34,498 bases of DNA, from assembly GCF_005863245.1 (NCBI RefSeq), contig NZ_VBUT01000018.1, forward strand, positions 1-34,498. The letters are read 5' to 3'. A model generated the notes under the pieces. The model was not told where the DNA came from. It made no database searches and saw nothing but the letters and a program-made list of their open reading frames with translations. Positions within the stretch are counted from its first letter, which is position 1; every line of letters starts with the position of its first letter. Both the position numbers and the translations under genes were made by a program. This DNA is from Nocardia cyriacigeorgica (GTDB taxonomy: Bacteria; Actinomycetota; Actinomycetes; Mycobacteriales; Mycobacteriaceae). Positions 26,731 through 34,378 of the stretch are shown here, piece after piece.

Positions 26731-26894
26731 TACCACAGATTCCCGTCCCAACCAAGAGTATCGCTCCGCAATGCAACTGGCGCGCCCGCTATGAAAGTGT
26801 CGACGATCCGGCATAGCTCGTTCTCCGAATGATCGGAATGGCTTCGCCGGTATGACGTACCTCGTCGGGTCATTATCGAGCGCACCCTGCTCAC
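26730..26894 (-). CDS. Possible 54-residue leader ORF coupled to yrbEA
   Basis: A GTG at 26894 has a near-perfect AAGGAGG (26899-26905) five bases upstream. It opens a 54-codon frame whose TAA overlaps the yrbEA ATG as TAATG. The C-terminal half (ENELCRIVDTFIAGAPVA) reads like a real small protein with an amphipathic helix. No family is recognised. It may be a genuine small protein or a translational leader. The shared 37-bp element begins immediately upstream of the ribosome site, so transcription would start very close to this ORF. Confidence 0.45.
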   Translation of the reverse strand: MSRVRSIMTRRGTSYRRSHSDHSENELCRIVDTFIAGAPVALRSDTLGWDGNLW

Positions 26895-26905
26895 GGCACC
26901 TCCTT

Positions 26906-26942
26906 GTGCACTACTGCAAGTACCAGATACTCTGGGTATGAG
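26906..26942. promoter_or_regulatory. 37-bp element upstream of the mce operon, shared with 13218-13254
   Basis: This copy contains the perfect palindrome CCAGA-TAC-TCTGG (26923-26935) and the conserved ATAC-N5-GTAT. It agrees with the AurF promoter copy at 29 of 37 positions by hand alignment. It ends directly at the AAGGAGG of the leader ORF, so it is probably the operon promoter or an operator within it. Confidence 0.55.
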
Positions 26943-27299
26943 TATGTGGTGCTGCTCACGCAGTGTCAATAGAGGATTTCGATCGATCCCGGGACGCGCG
27001 AGCGGCCCTCTGGCAACCGAGCGATATCGCCCCGGCGAAAGTCGGGCCGATAGCAACCGCGACGTGCGACGACACCATCCACATGAGCAGTCTCGCCCAT
27101 CTACGGCCGAGGAAGGTGCGGTTGTGGTGCAGGGGCGGGTTGGCAGGCATCGGCCACCGAAGATACTCCCTCGGTCACTACTCCGGCTGCACTTTGCTCC
27201 GCGCTTCCGTCGCTAGGTGGCGCCGTTTCGCACTGCCTGCTTCGGCATTGCCAGTCCACCCATAAGCCCTGATCGACGGGAATGATCGCGACCAGGTAG
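26943..27299. other. Gene-free stretch upstream of the mce promoter
   Basis: No frame here has a start, ribosome site and motif together. The composition is GC-rich and the stretch leads into the IS3 relic at about 27300. It may hold the missing left end of that element, but I found no convincing terminal repeat. Confidence 0.35.
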
Positions 27300-28110
27300 C
27301 CCCGGCAGATGAACCGCCCGGGTATGGTGCCCACGCATTTCGGCGGGATGAAAGCGGTCTCTGCGAGGCTCGGAGCGACCCGTAAGCCCTGCGCAATTGG
27401 GTGCGCCGCGCCGCGGTCGACACCGGCGGCGCCGAAGGCGTGTCGACCGAGGCAGCGAGGGAGATTCGCCAGCTGCACTGCACGAATAGGGAATCCGAGG
27501 AACGATCGGAATCCGCGAAGCGGCAACACCTTTCTTCGTGCGACTAGCGACCCGCGATAGCAGTGGCTGATCGTGCCCGGCAAGAAGGTCGGCATGACCA
27601 AACCGAACCAGGCCGCGTCGAGAGCGACCGACCTGGCGGACCGGCAGTTTCGGGTTCTGGCGCAGAACACGCGGCTCATGGCCGATTCACCTACATCCGC
27701 CTGATCACCGATGTTCGTCTACCGCGTTCGTCGTCGATGCCTACGCCGGCTGCGTCCTCGGCTCGGAATGCTCGACCAGCGAAGACGCCACGTTTGCGGA
27801 GAAGGCGATCCGGCCCGCGGTTGCTCTGCGGGCTCGCGAAGGTCTTCCGGTCGGTAGAGCGATACATCATTCCGATGTGAGGTCTCGATACACCGCAGTG
27901 AAACTCGTGGAGACACTGGCGGTCTCGGATCTCCGACGGTCGATCGGGTCGGTCGGGTCGGTCGGTGACGCCTACGCCAACGCGTAGGCAGCAACCACGA
28001 TGCGGCTCCACACAACCGACGCGATCCCCAGCGATTCCTGTTTCGGCGCCGATCCGCTCACCCGGCTCGACGACGTCGAGCTCCTCAGCGAGGACTGAGT
28101 CGGCTGGTTA
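27300..28110 (+). mobile_element. Second IS3-family relic (orfA/orfB fragments, heavily frameshifted)
   Basis: An orfA piece at about 27389-27480 reads WVRRAAVDTGGAEGVSTEAA, a well-known IS3 orfA helix region. OrfB pieces follow: KKVGMTKPNQA, a DFTYIRL block near 27682 broken by a one-base deletion, AFVVDAYAG, AIRPAVALRAREG, IHHSDVRSRYTAVK (second catalytic Asp), IGSVGDAYANA ending in a stop at 27985 where the catalytic Glu region should continue, and DPLTRLDDVELL near 28060. The element differs from the one at 15517 and is more decayed. End points are approximate, as no terminal repeats were found. Confidence 0.75.
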
Positions 28111-28301
28111 AGTCCCGAATCGTGCACTGCTGGGGCTGCAACCATCGGCCGAACACGAGACGGGCTGCTATGCACTGAACGTCGCGCAATCGGCTGGGGT
28201 TGGGCAAAACCGGTGCATCGAAGCAAGAGCGGGTCAGCCACCGCTGAGCCGGCCTACGCCCCACGCACTGCCGCGTAGCCATCACCCAACAGACCGTGGC
28301 C

Positions 28302-29504
28302 TCAGGCCGAGCCGGCGAGCAACAGTTCGTCCCGGTTGATATGGAGTTGCTGCGTGATTGCCCGCTTACTGAATACGAAGTCGCGGGGGCGGTTGATACA
28401 GTCGGCGGCAACGAGCTCGCCGGCGCGGAGGTAAAAGCAGGTGAAGTCGCGGTCCCCGGATGGGTCCCCGCTGAGGACGACTTCGTCGTATCCGGTGTTG
28501 AGGCCGGCGATCTGGAGCTTGAGATCGTATTGATCCGACCAGAACCACGGAAGCGCCGCTATCTTCCTGGACTTCCCGTTGATGGTCGCGGCTGCGACCT
28601 TGGCCTGCTCGCTGGCGCTCGGCACCGACTCCAGGCGTATACGGCGGCCGTAACGGGCCATCCGGTGACTGGCGCAGTCCCCAGCCGCGACGATATCGGG
28701 GTCACTGGTCTGAGCCTGGTCGTCGATTACGACTCCGTTGTCGACGACCAGATCTGCGGCGGCCGCGAGCTCGGTGTTCGGCTCCACGCCGATGCCGACG
28801 ATGACGAGGTCGGCGGGAATCGCTTCACCACAAGACAGGACTACCTCTCGGACCCGGCTGTCGCCAGACACAGCCTCGACCAGCGCGTGCGTGCGGATGT
28901 TCACGCCCTCGTTCCGATGGATTCGGTCGAAGAACGCCGAGACCTGCGGGGCAGTGACCCGTTCGAGGACGCGCTCGGTCGCCTCGAGCACGGTGACTTC
29001 AAGACCCAACGCTCGCAGGGAGGCGGCCGTCTCCAGTCCGATGTAGCCGCCGCCGACGATCACGGCCCGCCGCCCGGGGCGGGCAGCGGCTCGGATCATC
29101 TCGACATCGGCGGCGGTGCGTAGGTAGTAGACCCCTGCCAGATCGGCGCCCGAGGTGGCGAGCCGACGAGGGCGGGCACCAGTGCACAGCGCGAGCTTGT
29201 CATAGGGCAATGCGTCGCCAGTGCTCAGTGCGAGGCGACCAGCCGATCGATCGATCGCCTCTACTGTCGCATCCACGAGTTTGATTCCCTGCTTGCGATA
29301 GAATTCCGCGCTGCGGATCGCGAGCTCGTCAATTGTGCTCTTCCCGGCCAGATAGGCTTTCGACAGCGGAGGGCGTTGATAGGGTAGAGTCGCCTCCTCA
29401 CCGATGAGGACGACCTCGCCCGTCCACCCATCCTGGCGCAGACTGGCCGCGAGTTGGACTCCACCATGGCCGGCCCCGACGATGAGAGCTCGCTGTACAC
29501 TCAT
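28302..29504 (-). CDS. FAD-dependent ferredoxin reductase (CYP153 electron supply)
   Basis: The 400-residue protein starts MSVQRALIVGAGHGGVQL with the FAD-binding GxGxxG at 10-15 and has a second Rossmann motif VGGGYIGLETA for NADH. PYQRPPLSKAYL, PNTELAAA and VAAGDCASH are signature stretches of putidaredoxin-reductase-like enzymes. It moves electrons from NADH to the 2Fe-2S ferredoxin at 30913. The ATG at 29504 overlaps the CYP153 stop by 4 bases; a longer frame upstream is only an overlap with the P450 gene. It is the last gene of the ferredoxin-CYP153-reductase operon. Confidence 0.94.
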   Translation of the reverse strand: MSVQRALIVGAGHGGVQLAASLRQDGWTGEVVLIGEEATLPYQRPPLSKAYLAGKSTIDELAIRSAEFYRKQGIKLVDATVEAIDRSAGRLALSTGDALPYDKLALCTGARPRRLATSGADLAGVYYLRTAADVEMIRAAARPGRRAVIVGGGYIGLETAASLRALGLEVTVLEATERVLERVTAPQVSAFFDRIHRNEGVNIRTHALVEAVSGDSRVREVVLSCGEAIPADLVIVGIGVEPNTELAAAADLVVDNGVVIDDQAQTSDPDIVAAGDCASHRMARYGRRIRLESVPSASEQAKVAAATINGKSRKIAALPWFWSDQYDLKLQIAGLNTGYDEVVLSGDPSGDRDFTCFYLRAGELVAADCINRPRDFVFSKRAITQQLHINRDELLLAGSA

Positions 29505-30889
29505 ACGTCTGCCTTCGGAGTGAGGCGGACCATCATCTTGCTGATGCCCCGCACGAAGTTGGACTGCACGTACTCGGGCTCCCCCACGACCTCGATATTC
29601 TCGAAGCGAGGAAGCAGCTCCTCCCAGAGGATCCGAAGCTGCAGCTCGGCCAGCCGGTTGCCCATGCAGCGGTGGACGCCGAAGCCGAAAGCGATATGGT
29701 TGCGGGCGTTGGACCGGTCGATTATGAACTCGTCCGGTCGTTCGAACACGCGCTCGTCGCGATTGCCCGAGGCATACCACATCACCACTTTGTCGCCCTT
29801 GCGGATGAACTGGCCGTTCAGAATTGTGTCTGCCTTGGCGATCCGGCGCATGTAGGCCAGCGGAGTTTGCCACCGGATGATCTCCGAGACCATATTGGGG
29901 ATCAAGCCCGGGTTCGCCTTCACCTTATCGAACTGGTCAGGGAAGCGGTTGAGTGCAAGCACACCGCCGCTCATCGAGTTCCGGGTCGTGTCGTTGCCAC
30001 CGACGATCAGCAACAAGAGGTTGCCCAAGAACTCCATCGGGCGGTCGATCAGATTTTTGGTGTTCTCGTTACCCTGCAACATGGTGATCAGATCGAAGCC
30101 GGGTTCCTCCCCGCCGGCTGTCCGGGCCGCCTTGTCGTGCCAAAGAGCGCTCAGACCGCGCGCCATATCGCGCATGCCGGGGAATATCTTGTCAAGGTCC
30201 GAGGGACCGCCATTGGCTTGCTCCATCGAGGTCGCGAGATCTGACCAGTAGACGAGCTTGCGACGCTGCTCGTACGGGAAGTCCAGCAGGGTTGCGAGCA
30301 TTCGAGCGGTCAACTCGATCGAGACGTTCTGTACCCAGTCGAACGGCTGATTCACGGGCAGGTCGTCCAGAACTTCCTGGACACGCGATCGAATCAGACC
30401 CTCCATCTCACGCAAGTTCTTCGGTGCGACAACACCCTGGACCGCAGCCCGCTGCGTGTCATGGCGTGGTGGGTCCATCGCGATGAACATCTCGACATCC
30501 AGGAAGCGAGGCGGCGCCCCGATGATAATGAACGGCTCGGCGGAGAAGACCTCATGGTTCTTGTCGACGGCCACTATGTCGGCGTGACGCGTGACGGACC
30601 AGAATGGACCGAACGGACTGTTGGGCTGATAGTGGACCGGAGCCTCGTTGCGCAACCGCTCGAAGTAGTCCTGCCAGCGCCCCTGACGATAGAGGAAGGG
30701 GTTGCTGAGATCGATGTCGGCGAGCTCGACCTCATCGACAGGCGGGATGGGCTTCTCGACGAAGAGCTTCTCCCCATTCGTCCCGGTAACCCAGCGACGC
30801 GTCTTGTCGTACAGATGTGCGCCTTGGATCTGCAGATCCATCGGGATGGTCGACTGCACCTTGGCGGTGATTGCTGAAGGAATATTCAT
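29501..30889 (-). CDS. Cytochrome P450 CYP153-type, alkane/fatty-chain terminal hydroxylase
   Basis: The 462-residue P450 has the I-helix motif GGNDTT (about 297-302), E-x-x-R in EIIR (about 336-339) and heme loop FGFGVHRCMG with the ligand Cys near residue 408. MDPPRHDTQR, VVMWYASGNRDE and GNRLAELQLRILWEE are hallmarks of the CYP153 family, which hydroxylates the terminal carbon of alkanes, fatty acids or related chains. An ATG at 30889 is preferred over a GTG one codon earlier. It is flanked by its own ferredoxin (23 bases upstream) and reductase (overlapping downstream), a complete three-component system. Confidence 0.93.
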   Translation of the reverse strand: MNIPSAITAKVQSTIPMDLQIQGAHLYDKTRRWVTGTNGEKLFVEKPIPPVDEVELADIDLSNPFLYRQGRWQDYFERLRNEAPVHYQPNSPFGPFWSVTRHADIVAVDKNHEVFSAEPFIIIGAPPRFLDVEMFIAMDPPRHDTQRAAVQGVVAPKNLREMEGLIRSRVQEVLDDLPVNQPFDWVQNVSIELTARMLATLLDFPYEQRRKLVYWSDLATSMEQANGGPSDLDKIFPGMRDMARGLSALWHDKAARTAGGEEPGFDLITMLQGNENTKNLIDRPMEFLGNLLLLIVGGNDTTRNSMSGGVLALNRFPDQFDKVKANPGLIPNMVSEIIRWQTPLAYMRRIAKADTILNGQFIRKGDKVVMWYASGNRDERVFERPDEFIIDRSNARNHIAFGFGVHRCMGNRLAELQLRILWEELLPRFENIEVVGEPEYVQSNFVRGISKMMVRLTPKADV

Positions 30890-30912
30890 CACGATTCAAC
30901 CGTCTCTCGTTG

Positions 30913-31233
30913 TCACATCTGGAACTCAGGCAATTGGACGGTCAAACCGTCCCAGCCCGCGGAGGCAATCATCTGGCAGGACAGCCGAGAGGTCTGCTGG
31001 CGCTCAGGGTTCATCGCAAGCATCTCCTCCTCTTCAGGGCCGGAGAAGCCGACCTGCTCGATCCAGTGCGGATCGACGATCACATGGCAGGTACCGCACG
31101 CGGCTTCGCCTCCGCAGTCACCGTCGATGCCGGGAACCGCATTGTTTGTCGCGACTTGCATCAGTGAGCGCCCCTCTTCGAGAGGCACCTCATGCTTCTC
31201 TCCGTCGTGGGAGACAAAGCTGACAACTGCCAT
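30913..31233 (-). CDS. 2Fe-2S ferredoxin, adrenodoxin type
   Basis: The 106-residue protein binds one 2Fe-2S cluster through C40, C46, C49 and C86 (C-x5-C-x2-C-x36-C), the putidaredoxin/adrenodoxin pattern. CAGGAG precedes the ATG at 31233 by six bases. It carries electrons from the reductase at 28302 to the CYP153 at 29501. It is the first gene of the operon and diverges from the AraC-type regulator. The frame continues open upstream of the ATG, but that region is antisense to the regulator and is not expected to be translated. Confidence 0.94.
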   Translation of the reverse strand: MAVVSFVSHDGEKHEVPLEEGRSLMQVATNNAVPGIDGDCGGEAACGTCHVIVDPHWIEQVGFSGPEEEEMLAMNPERQQTSRLSCQMIASAGWDGLTVQLPEFQM

Positions 31234-31359
31234 GGCAACTCCTGATACGTAGCCTCGATGTGAATACCAGGTAAAAGTCTTGCCGAAGAGGTGATCGACG
31301 GCTATGTTCGACAGGGGCAGAAACTTGTGAATTCGGCTCAGCGAGATGACGGTGAACAT
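31234..31359. promoter_or_regulatory. Divergent promoter region of CYP153 operon and AraC-type regulator
   Basis: The 126 bases between the ferredoxin ATG and the likely regulator start must hold both promoters. AraC-type proteins commonly bind direct repeats here. I see GATAC and ATACC half-sites (about 31243-31270) but no repeat convincing enough to call a site. Confidence 0.4.
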
Positions 31360-32373
31360 CAAATGATGGGGGCACACCCTGGCGACGCCGGTGTCCCCCC
31401 GCTCGTGTTCGTTCAGCTGCTCGAGAGCCAAGCGCTTGACCCAGATACCGTCGCACAACTTCGCAACATCATGGTTCGCGAAGGAATCGACGAGCCGGCC
31501 CTGATCAAGAATGACGTCCAGATCCCGCTGCGCTGGTTTCGGGAGGTCTACCCCGAGCTCGATGCCGACCAGGCAACCCTGCTCGGCTTCGCGTTCGCCG
31601 AACAGGCCCAGCTGACATCCTTCGGCCCGCTGAGTTTCCCGCTGGTGAGCGCCGGGTCGGTGGCCGAGATCGTAGAGCTGCTCACATACCTGCCGTTGAT
31701 TTCGACAGCGGTCAGCCCACAGTTCCATCCAAGTGAGCACGGCCTCACTGTCGGGCTTACCGGACACACACGTGATCCGGCTCTGGACTGCCTGGTCGTC
31801 ACCTACAGTGGGTCGGCGCTAGTGCGGCTGCTCGACATGCTCGCCGACGAAGTACGGACCATATCACTCCATCTGAGCTGGTCGGCGCCAGCCTTCCCGA
31901 CCGGTCACGAAAGTATGCTAGCCGGGTGCGTGTTCTTCGACGCTCCGACATCGTTCCTCCATATCCCTGCCGCCACGCTCAACGAGGTCTGCCGGTTCTC
32001 CGATCCCGTAGCGTATCGACTCGCCATCGTCGATCTGCAACGAACTCTCGACCAGCGCAGCGGAGCCATACCGTTGTCGGAGAAGGTACGACGGCTGTTG
32101 GAGAAAGACCCGGGACGAAGAAGTAGCCAGTCGGTCGCCCACGAGCTGTCGATGTCCACCAGCACGCTCAAGCGTCGCCTCGCCGAGGAGGGGACCACCT
32201 TTCGCGCGTTGTGCCAGTCAGTCCTGCGCGAACGTGCGATGCTGCGGCTACTCGACCGATCCATGTCGGTGAGTGAGATCGCCACGGATCTCGGATACAG
32301 CGACCTCGCCAACTTCTCACACGCCTTCAAGCGATGGACCGGCCGCTCTCCCAACGAGTTCCGGCGCACATAA
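31360..32373 (+). CDS. AraC family regulator, OruR/VirS-like (arabinose-binding-like plus HTH)
   Basis: About 337 residues. The N-terminal region (FGPLSFPLVSAGSVAEIVELL) belongs to the arabinose-binding-like domain found in OruR and VirS. The C-terminus holds the double AraC helix-turn-helix: SVAHELSMSTSTLKRRLAEE, then SVSEIATDLGYSDLANFSHA and FKRWTGRSPNEFRR. I prefer the ATG pair at 31360/31363. A GTG at 31291 would add 23 residues with no ribosome site. It is divergent from the ferredoxin-CYP153-reductase operon and is its likely activator, perhaps responding to alkanes or fatty acids (inference). Confidence 0.9.
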   Translation, partial: QMMGAHPGDAGVPPLVFVQLLESQALDPDTVAQLRNIMVREGIDEPALIKNDVQIPLRWFREVYPELDADQATLLGFAFAEQAQLTSFGPLSFPLVSAGSVAEIVELLTYLPLISTAVSPQFHPSEHGLTVGLTGHTRDPALDCLVVTYSGSALVRLLDMLADEVRTISLHLSWSAPAFPTGHESMLAGCVFFDAPTSFLHIPAATLNEVCRFSDPVAYRLAIVDLQRTLDQRSGAIPLSEKVRRLLEKDPGRRSSQSVAHELSMSTSTLKRRLAEEGTTFRALCQSVLRERAMLRLLDRSMSVSEIATDLGYSDLANFSHAFKRWTGRSPNEFRRT

Positions 32374-33024
32374 CACGCGAGTTGTCCGAGCAGTTCGGAG
32401 GATTCGCCTGCGGCTACGTGCGGGCGAGGCCTACTGTTCGGCGGATGTCCGCTGCTGGTAGGGCGAGAGCTTATTCTTCGTTCCGAGTGTCGACATCTCA
32501 CCAAATAGGCCCGATGACTCTCGCCCCTGTGTCGTCGATCGGGCGCGAACCGTTCAGGGTCGAAGACCTCGGAATCGGTCTTGTGTTGGGGCGCGTGGTG
32601 ATTGACTGCGGGAGCACCGTGAGCAGCGATTCAGAGGGAAACAATGTCCGAGCAGGTCGGAATCCGCGTCATGTTGCGCTGACCAGAGGTACCGGGGCAG
32701 CACGAGGGGCTCCTTGATCATCAGGGCGTGGGAGTTGGGTTTACCGAGGCCGTTGATGACGTTGACACCGTGCCGAGCACTACCGAGTCCGCCCTCGCGG
32801 GCTCCTGCCATTCCGGGTGCTTGACAGGGAAGTACGCGGCGGCCGTCGTAGTGCTGGTCGCAGTGTCATGAGCAGACGTATCCCGGACACGCAGTCGGCG
32901 CTACGGTCGGCGTGGCCGGGCCAGCGGAACGATGGCGTCCTCAGGCCAGGGTGGCGTAATCTCTGAATCTCAGGTTTCATGGAGTCGGGAGAATTGGCAG
33001 ACACAGGATTGAACAGAGCGTCCT
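32374..33024. other. Gene-free decayed stretch, with a possible P450 fragment
   Basis: No intact gene is seen. On the minus strand around 32480-32640 a broken frame reads DSEVFDPERFAPDRR. It resembles the PERF segment before the heme loop of P450s, but the following FGGG...C region is absent. The rest has stops in all frames and no recognisable motif. It is probably eroded coding sequence. Confidence 0.35.
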
Positions 33025-33471
33025 ATGCTGATTCGACACGATCAATTCACTGCCGTTCTTGGCTCCACGCCGTCTGGGCTGCCCCTCCCGCAACGGGCCT
33101 ACGCGACAGCCCCACGAACCGCTTCGTCGAGCTTCTCCTTCTTCTCATCGGTTGTAAGTGACCGAGCGCGAGTGTCGGGCCGCTCCGCATTCAATGCGAT
33201 GGGCTGGGGCGCTGGTCATGCCATCACATACGCCGTTAGTCGAGGTGTGATTCTCATTCGGAGTACCGACCGGTCCGACCACCGCTTCACAGTGGGGCCG
33301 TTCGGGCAGATTCACCTGCCCGTCGCCATTCACCGCGCCCTCGGTATCCTCCCGGGAGATTGCGTCCTACTCATCCCATTGCCGGAGTGCGCTACTGTCG
33401 CGGTCATCCCACCCGGAGTTGTCGAGGACACGCTCTCCGATGGTCTTGGCGATCGGTGGGCAGCGCCATGA
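33025..33471 (+). CDS. AbrB/SpoVT-like small protein, usually paired with a tyrosine recombinase
   Basis: The frame is 148 residues, but the conserved part begins near residue 45: DRARVSGRSAFNAMGWGAGH, then FGQIHLPVAIHRALGILPGD, ending VIPPGVVEDTL. The swapped-hairpin look (GQIHLP, then a Gly-Asp turn) matches small actinobacterial AbrB/MazE-like proteins found directly before XerD-type integrases. The first 40 residues look unconserved, so the true start may be further downstream or the gene may be damaged. Its stop overlaps the recombinase ATG at 33469 (ATGA type). Function is probably DNA binding. Confidence 0.6.
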   Translation: MLIRHDQFTAVLGSTPSGLPLPQRAYATAPRTASSSFSFFSSVVSDRARVSGRSAFNAMGWGAGHAITYAVSRGVILIRSTDRSDHRFTVGPFGQIHLPVAIHRALGILPGDCVLLIPLPECATVAVIPPGVVEDTLSDGLGDRWAAP

Positions 33472-33777
33472 CCACCAATGATCTAGAGGTCGCACGGGCA
33501 CTTCTCGCTCGCCTCGGTGTCCAGCCCGAAGCACTGCTGCGAACGCCACACGAGAATGGTCGAACTCCAACCTTTGCCGAGTACACACAGCGGGTCGAGG
33601 CAGCGGTGTCGGAAGGCGCGGCGGACCTACCTCCGCTACTGGCGAAAGCTTGCGTAGCGGTGGCCGCACCGCGGCATAGACGAACCAACCTCTCTCGAGC
33701 TTCAGGCACTTGTCGAAGAAGCCCGCCAGAACGCAATCGTTCGACGGAACAGCCGTGGCGGACGCTCCGCCGCTGAG
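33469..33777 (+). pseudogene. Tyrosine recombinase (integrase) N-terminal remnant
   Basis: It starts MTTNDLEVARALLARLGVQP and reads correctly to about 33618 (TFAEYTQRVEAAVSEG). The frame then shifts by one into RRTYLRYWRKLA, meets a TAG at 33655, and continues RWPHRGIDEPTSLELQ and RRNSRGGRSAAE. These are the N-terminal core-binding region of XerD-like recombinases that follow AbrB-type genes in actinobacteria. After RSAAE the similarity stops, and the catalytic R-H-x-x-R-Y domain is missing. The gene is dead through a frameshift, a stop and truncation. Confidence 0.65.
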
Positions 33778-33854
33778 CGTCCATGGCTGCCAGCCAGTCG
33801 AGAAGGCTGGATCCTGCTGGGCATCCCCGAACCCAGCATCCTGGTCATCGTTGC

Positions 33855-34280
33855 TCATCGTTGCCTGCCCATTGCGTCGTTCTCACCGTCGCCCGTGTCA
33901 TCCTCCGACTGCCGCCGCTCCGACGCCGTCGACTGTTCACGTTGTGCACCGGCGTCTTCCGTGCGGAGGCAGGCGAGAAGGTCGTGACCGAATCGCGGCG
34001 GGACGATTCCGAGATCGGAGCTGCCGTTCCACAGACAACCGGCGTCGGAGAGGATGCGATCAGCGAACTGGAGGGCCTGGATCAGCGCATGCTCCGAATC
34101 GGCTCCGCCGATCGTGTACACCTTCTCATGCTCTGGTATGCCATCGATTCGGATCGAGCACCCGTAGCCACCGCCGCCGTCGAACTGAGCAGGTAGTGCG
34201 CACTCGACCAGAACCCGCTCGCCATTTCTGGTCAGCTCGCGTTCGGCGATCGGCGGTCCGATGAACTCTCGCAGCTGCAC
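33855..34280 (-). CDS. Hypothetical protein, possibly DUF6968-like
   Basis: The 141-residue protein begins MQLREFIGPPIAERELTRNG and continues with a beta-rich core (VLVECALPAQF; YGCSIRIDGIP) and a helix ALIQALQFADRILSDAG. The tail from about residue 108 is charged and repetitive. The first part resembles small actinobacterial immunity-like or DUF6968 proteins, a tentative match from memory. It has no same-strand neighbour within the window except the partial gene at the right edge. The tail crosses into the decayed recombinase zone and may be an acquired extension. Confidence 0.6.
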   Translation of the reverse strand: MQLREFIGPPIAERELTRNGERVLVECALPAQFDGGGGYGCSIRIDGIPEHEKVYTIGGADSEHALIQALQFADRILSDAGCLWNGSSDLGIVPPRFGHDLLACLRTEDAGAQREQSTASERRQSEDDTGDGENDAMGRQR

Positions 34281-34378
34281 GGCCCGATACTATGACCAGT
34301 CGCTACCGCGAACACTAAATTCGGAGAGCTGAATCGAAATGACGGCGCTCTGCGGTGTGGCCGAGATGACTGTCACTG

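Noticed and set aside
26730..26814. Longer yrbEA start at the ATG at 26814
   Set aside because: GGAG precedes it, but the extra 28 residues look unconserved and the region is better explained by the leader ORF in another frame ending TAATG at 26730. It cannot be excluded.
17176..26894. Calling this the mce4 sterol operon
   Set aside because: The KshB-like gene nearby invites it, but no other cholesterol genes are present and the mce classes cannot be told apart reliably by eye.
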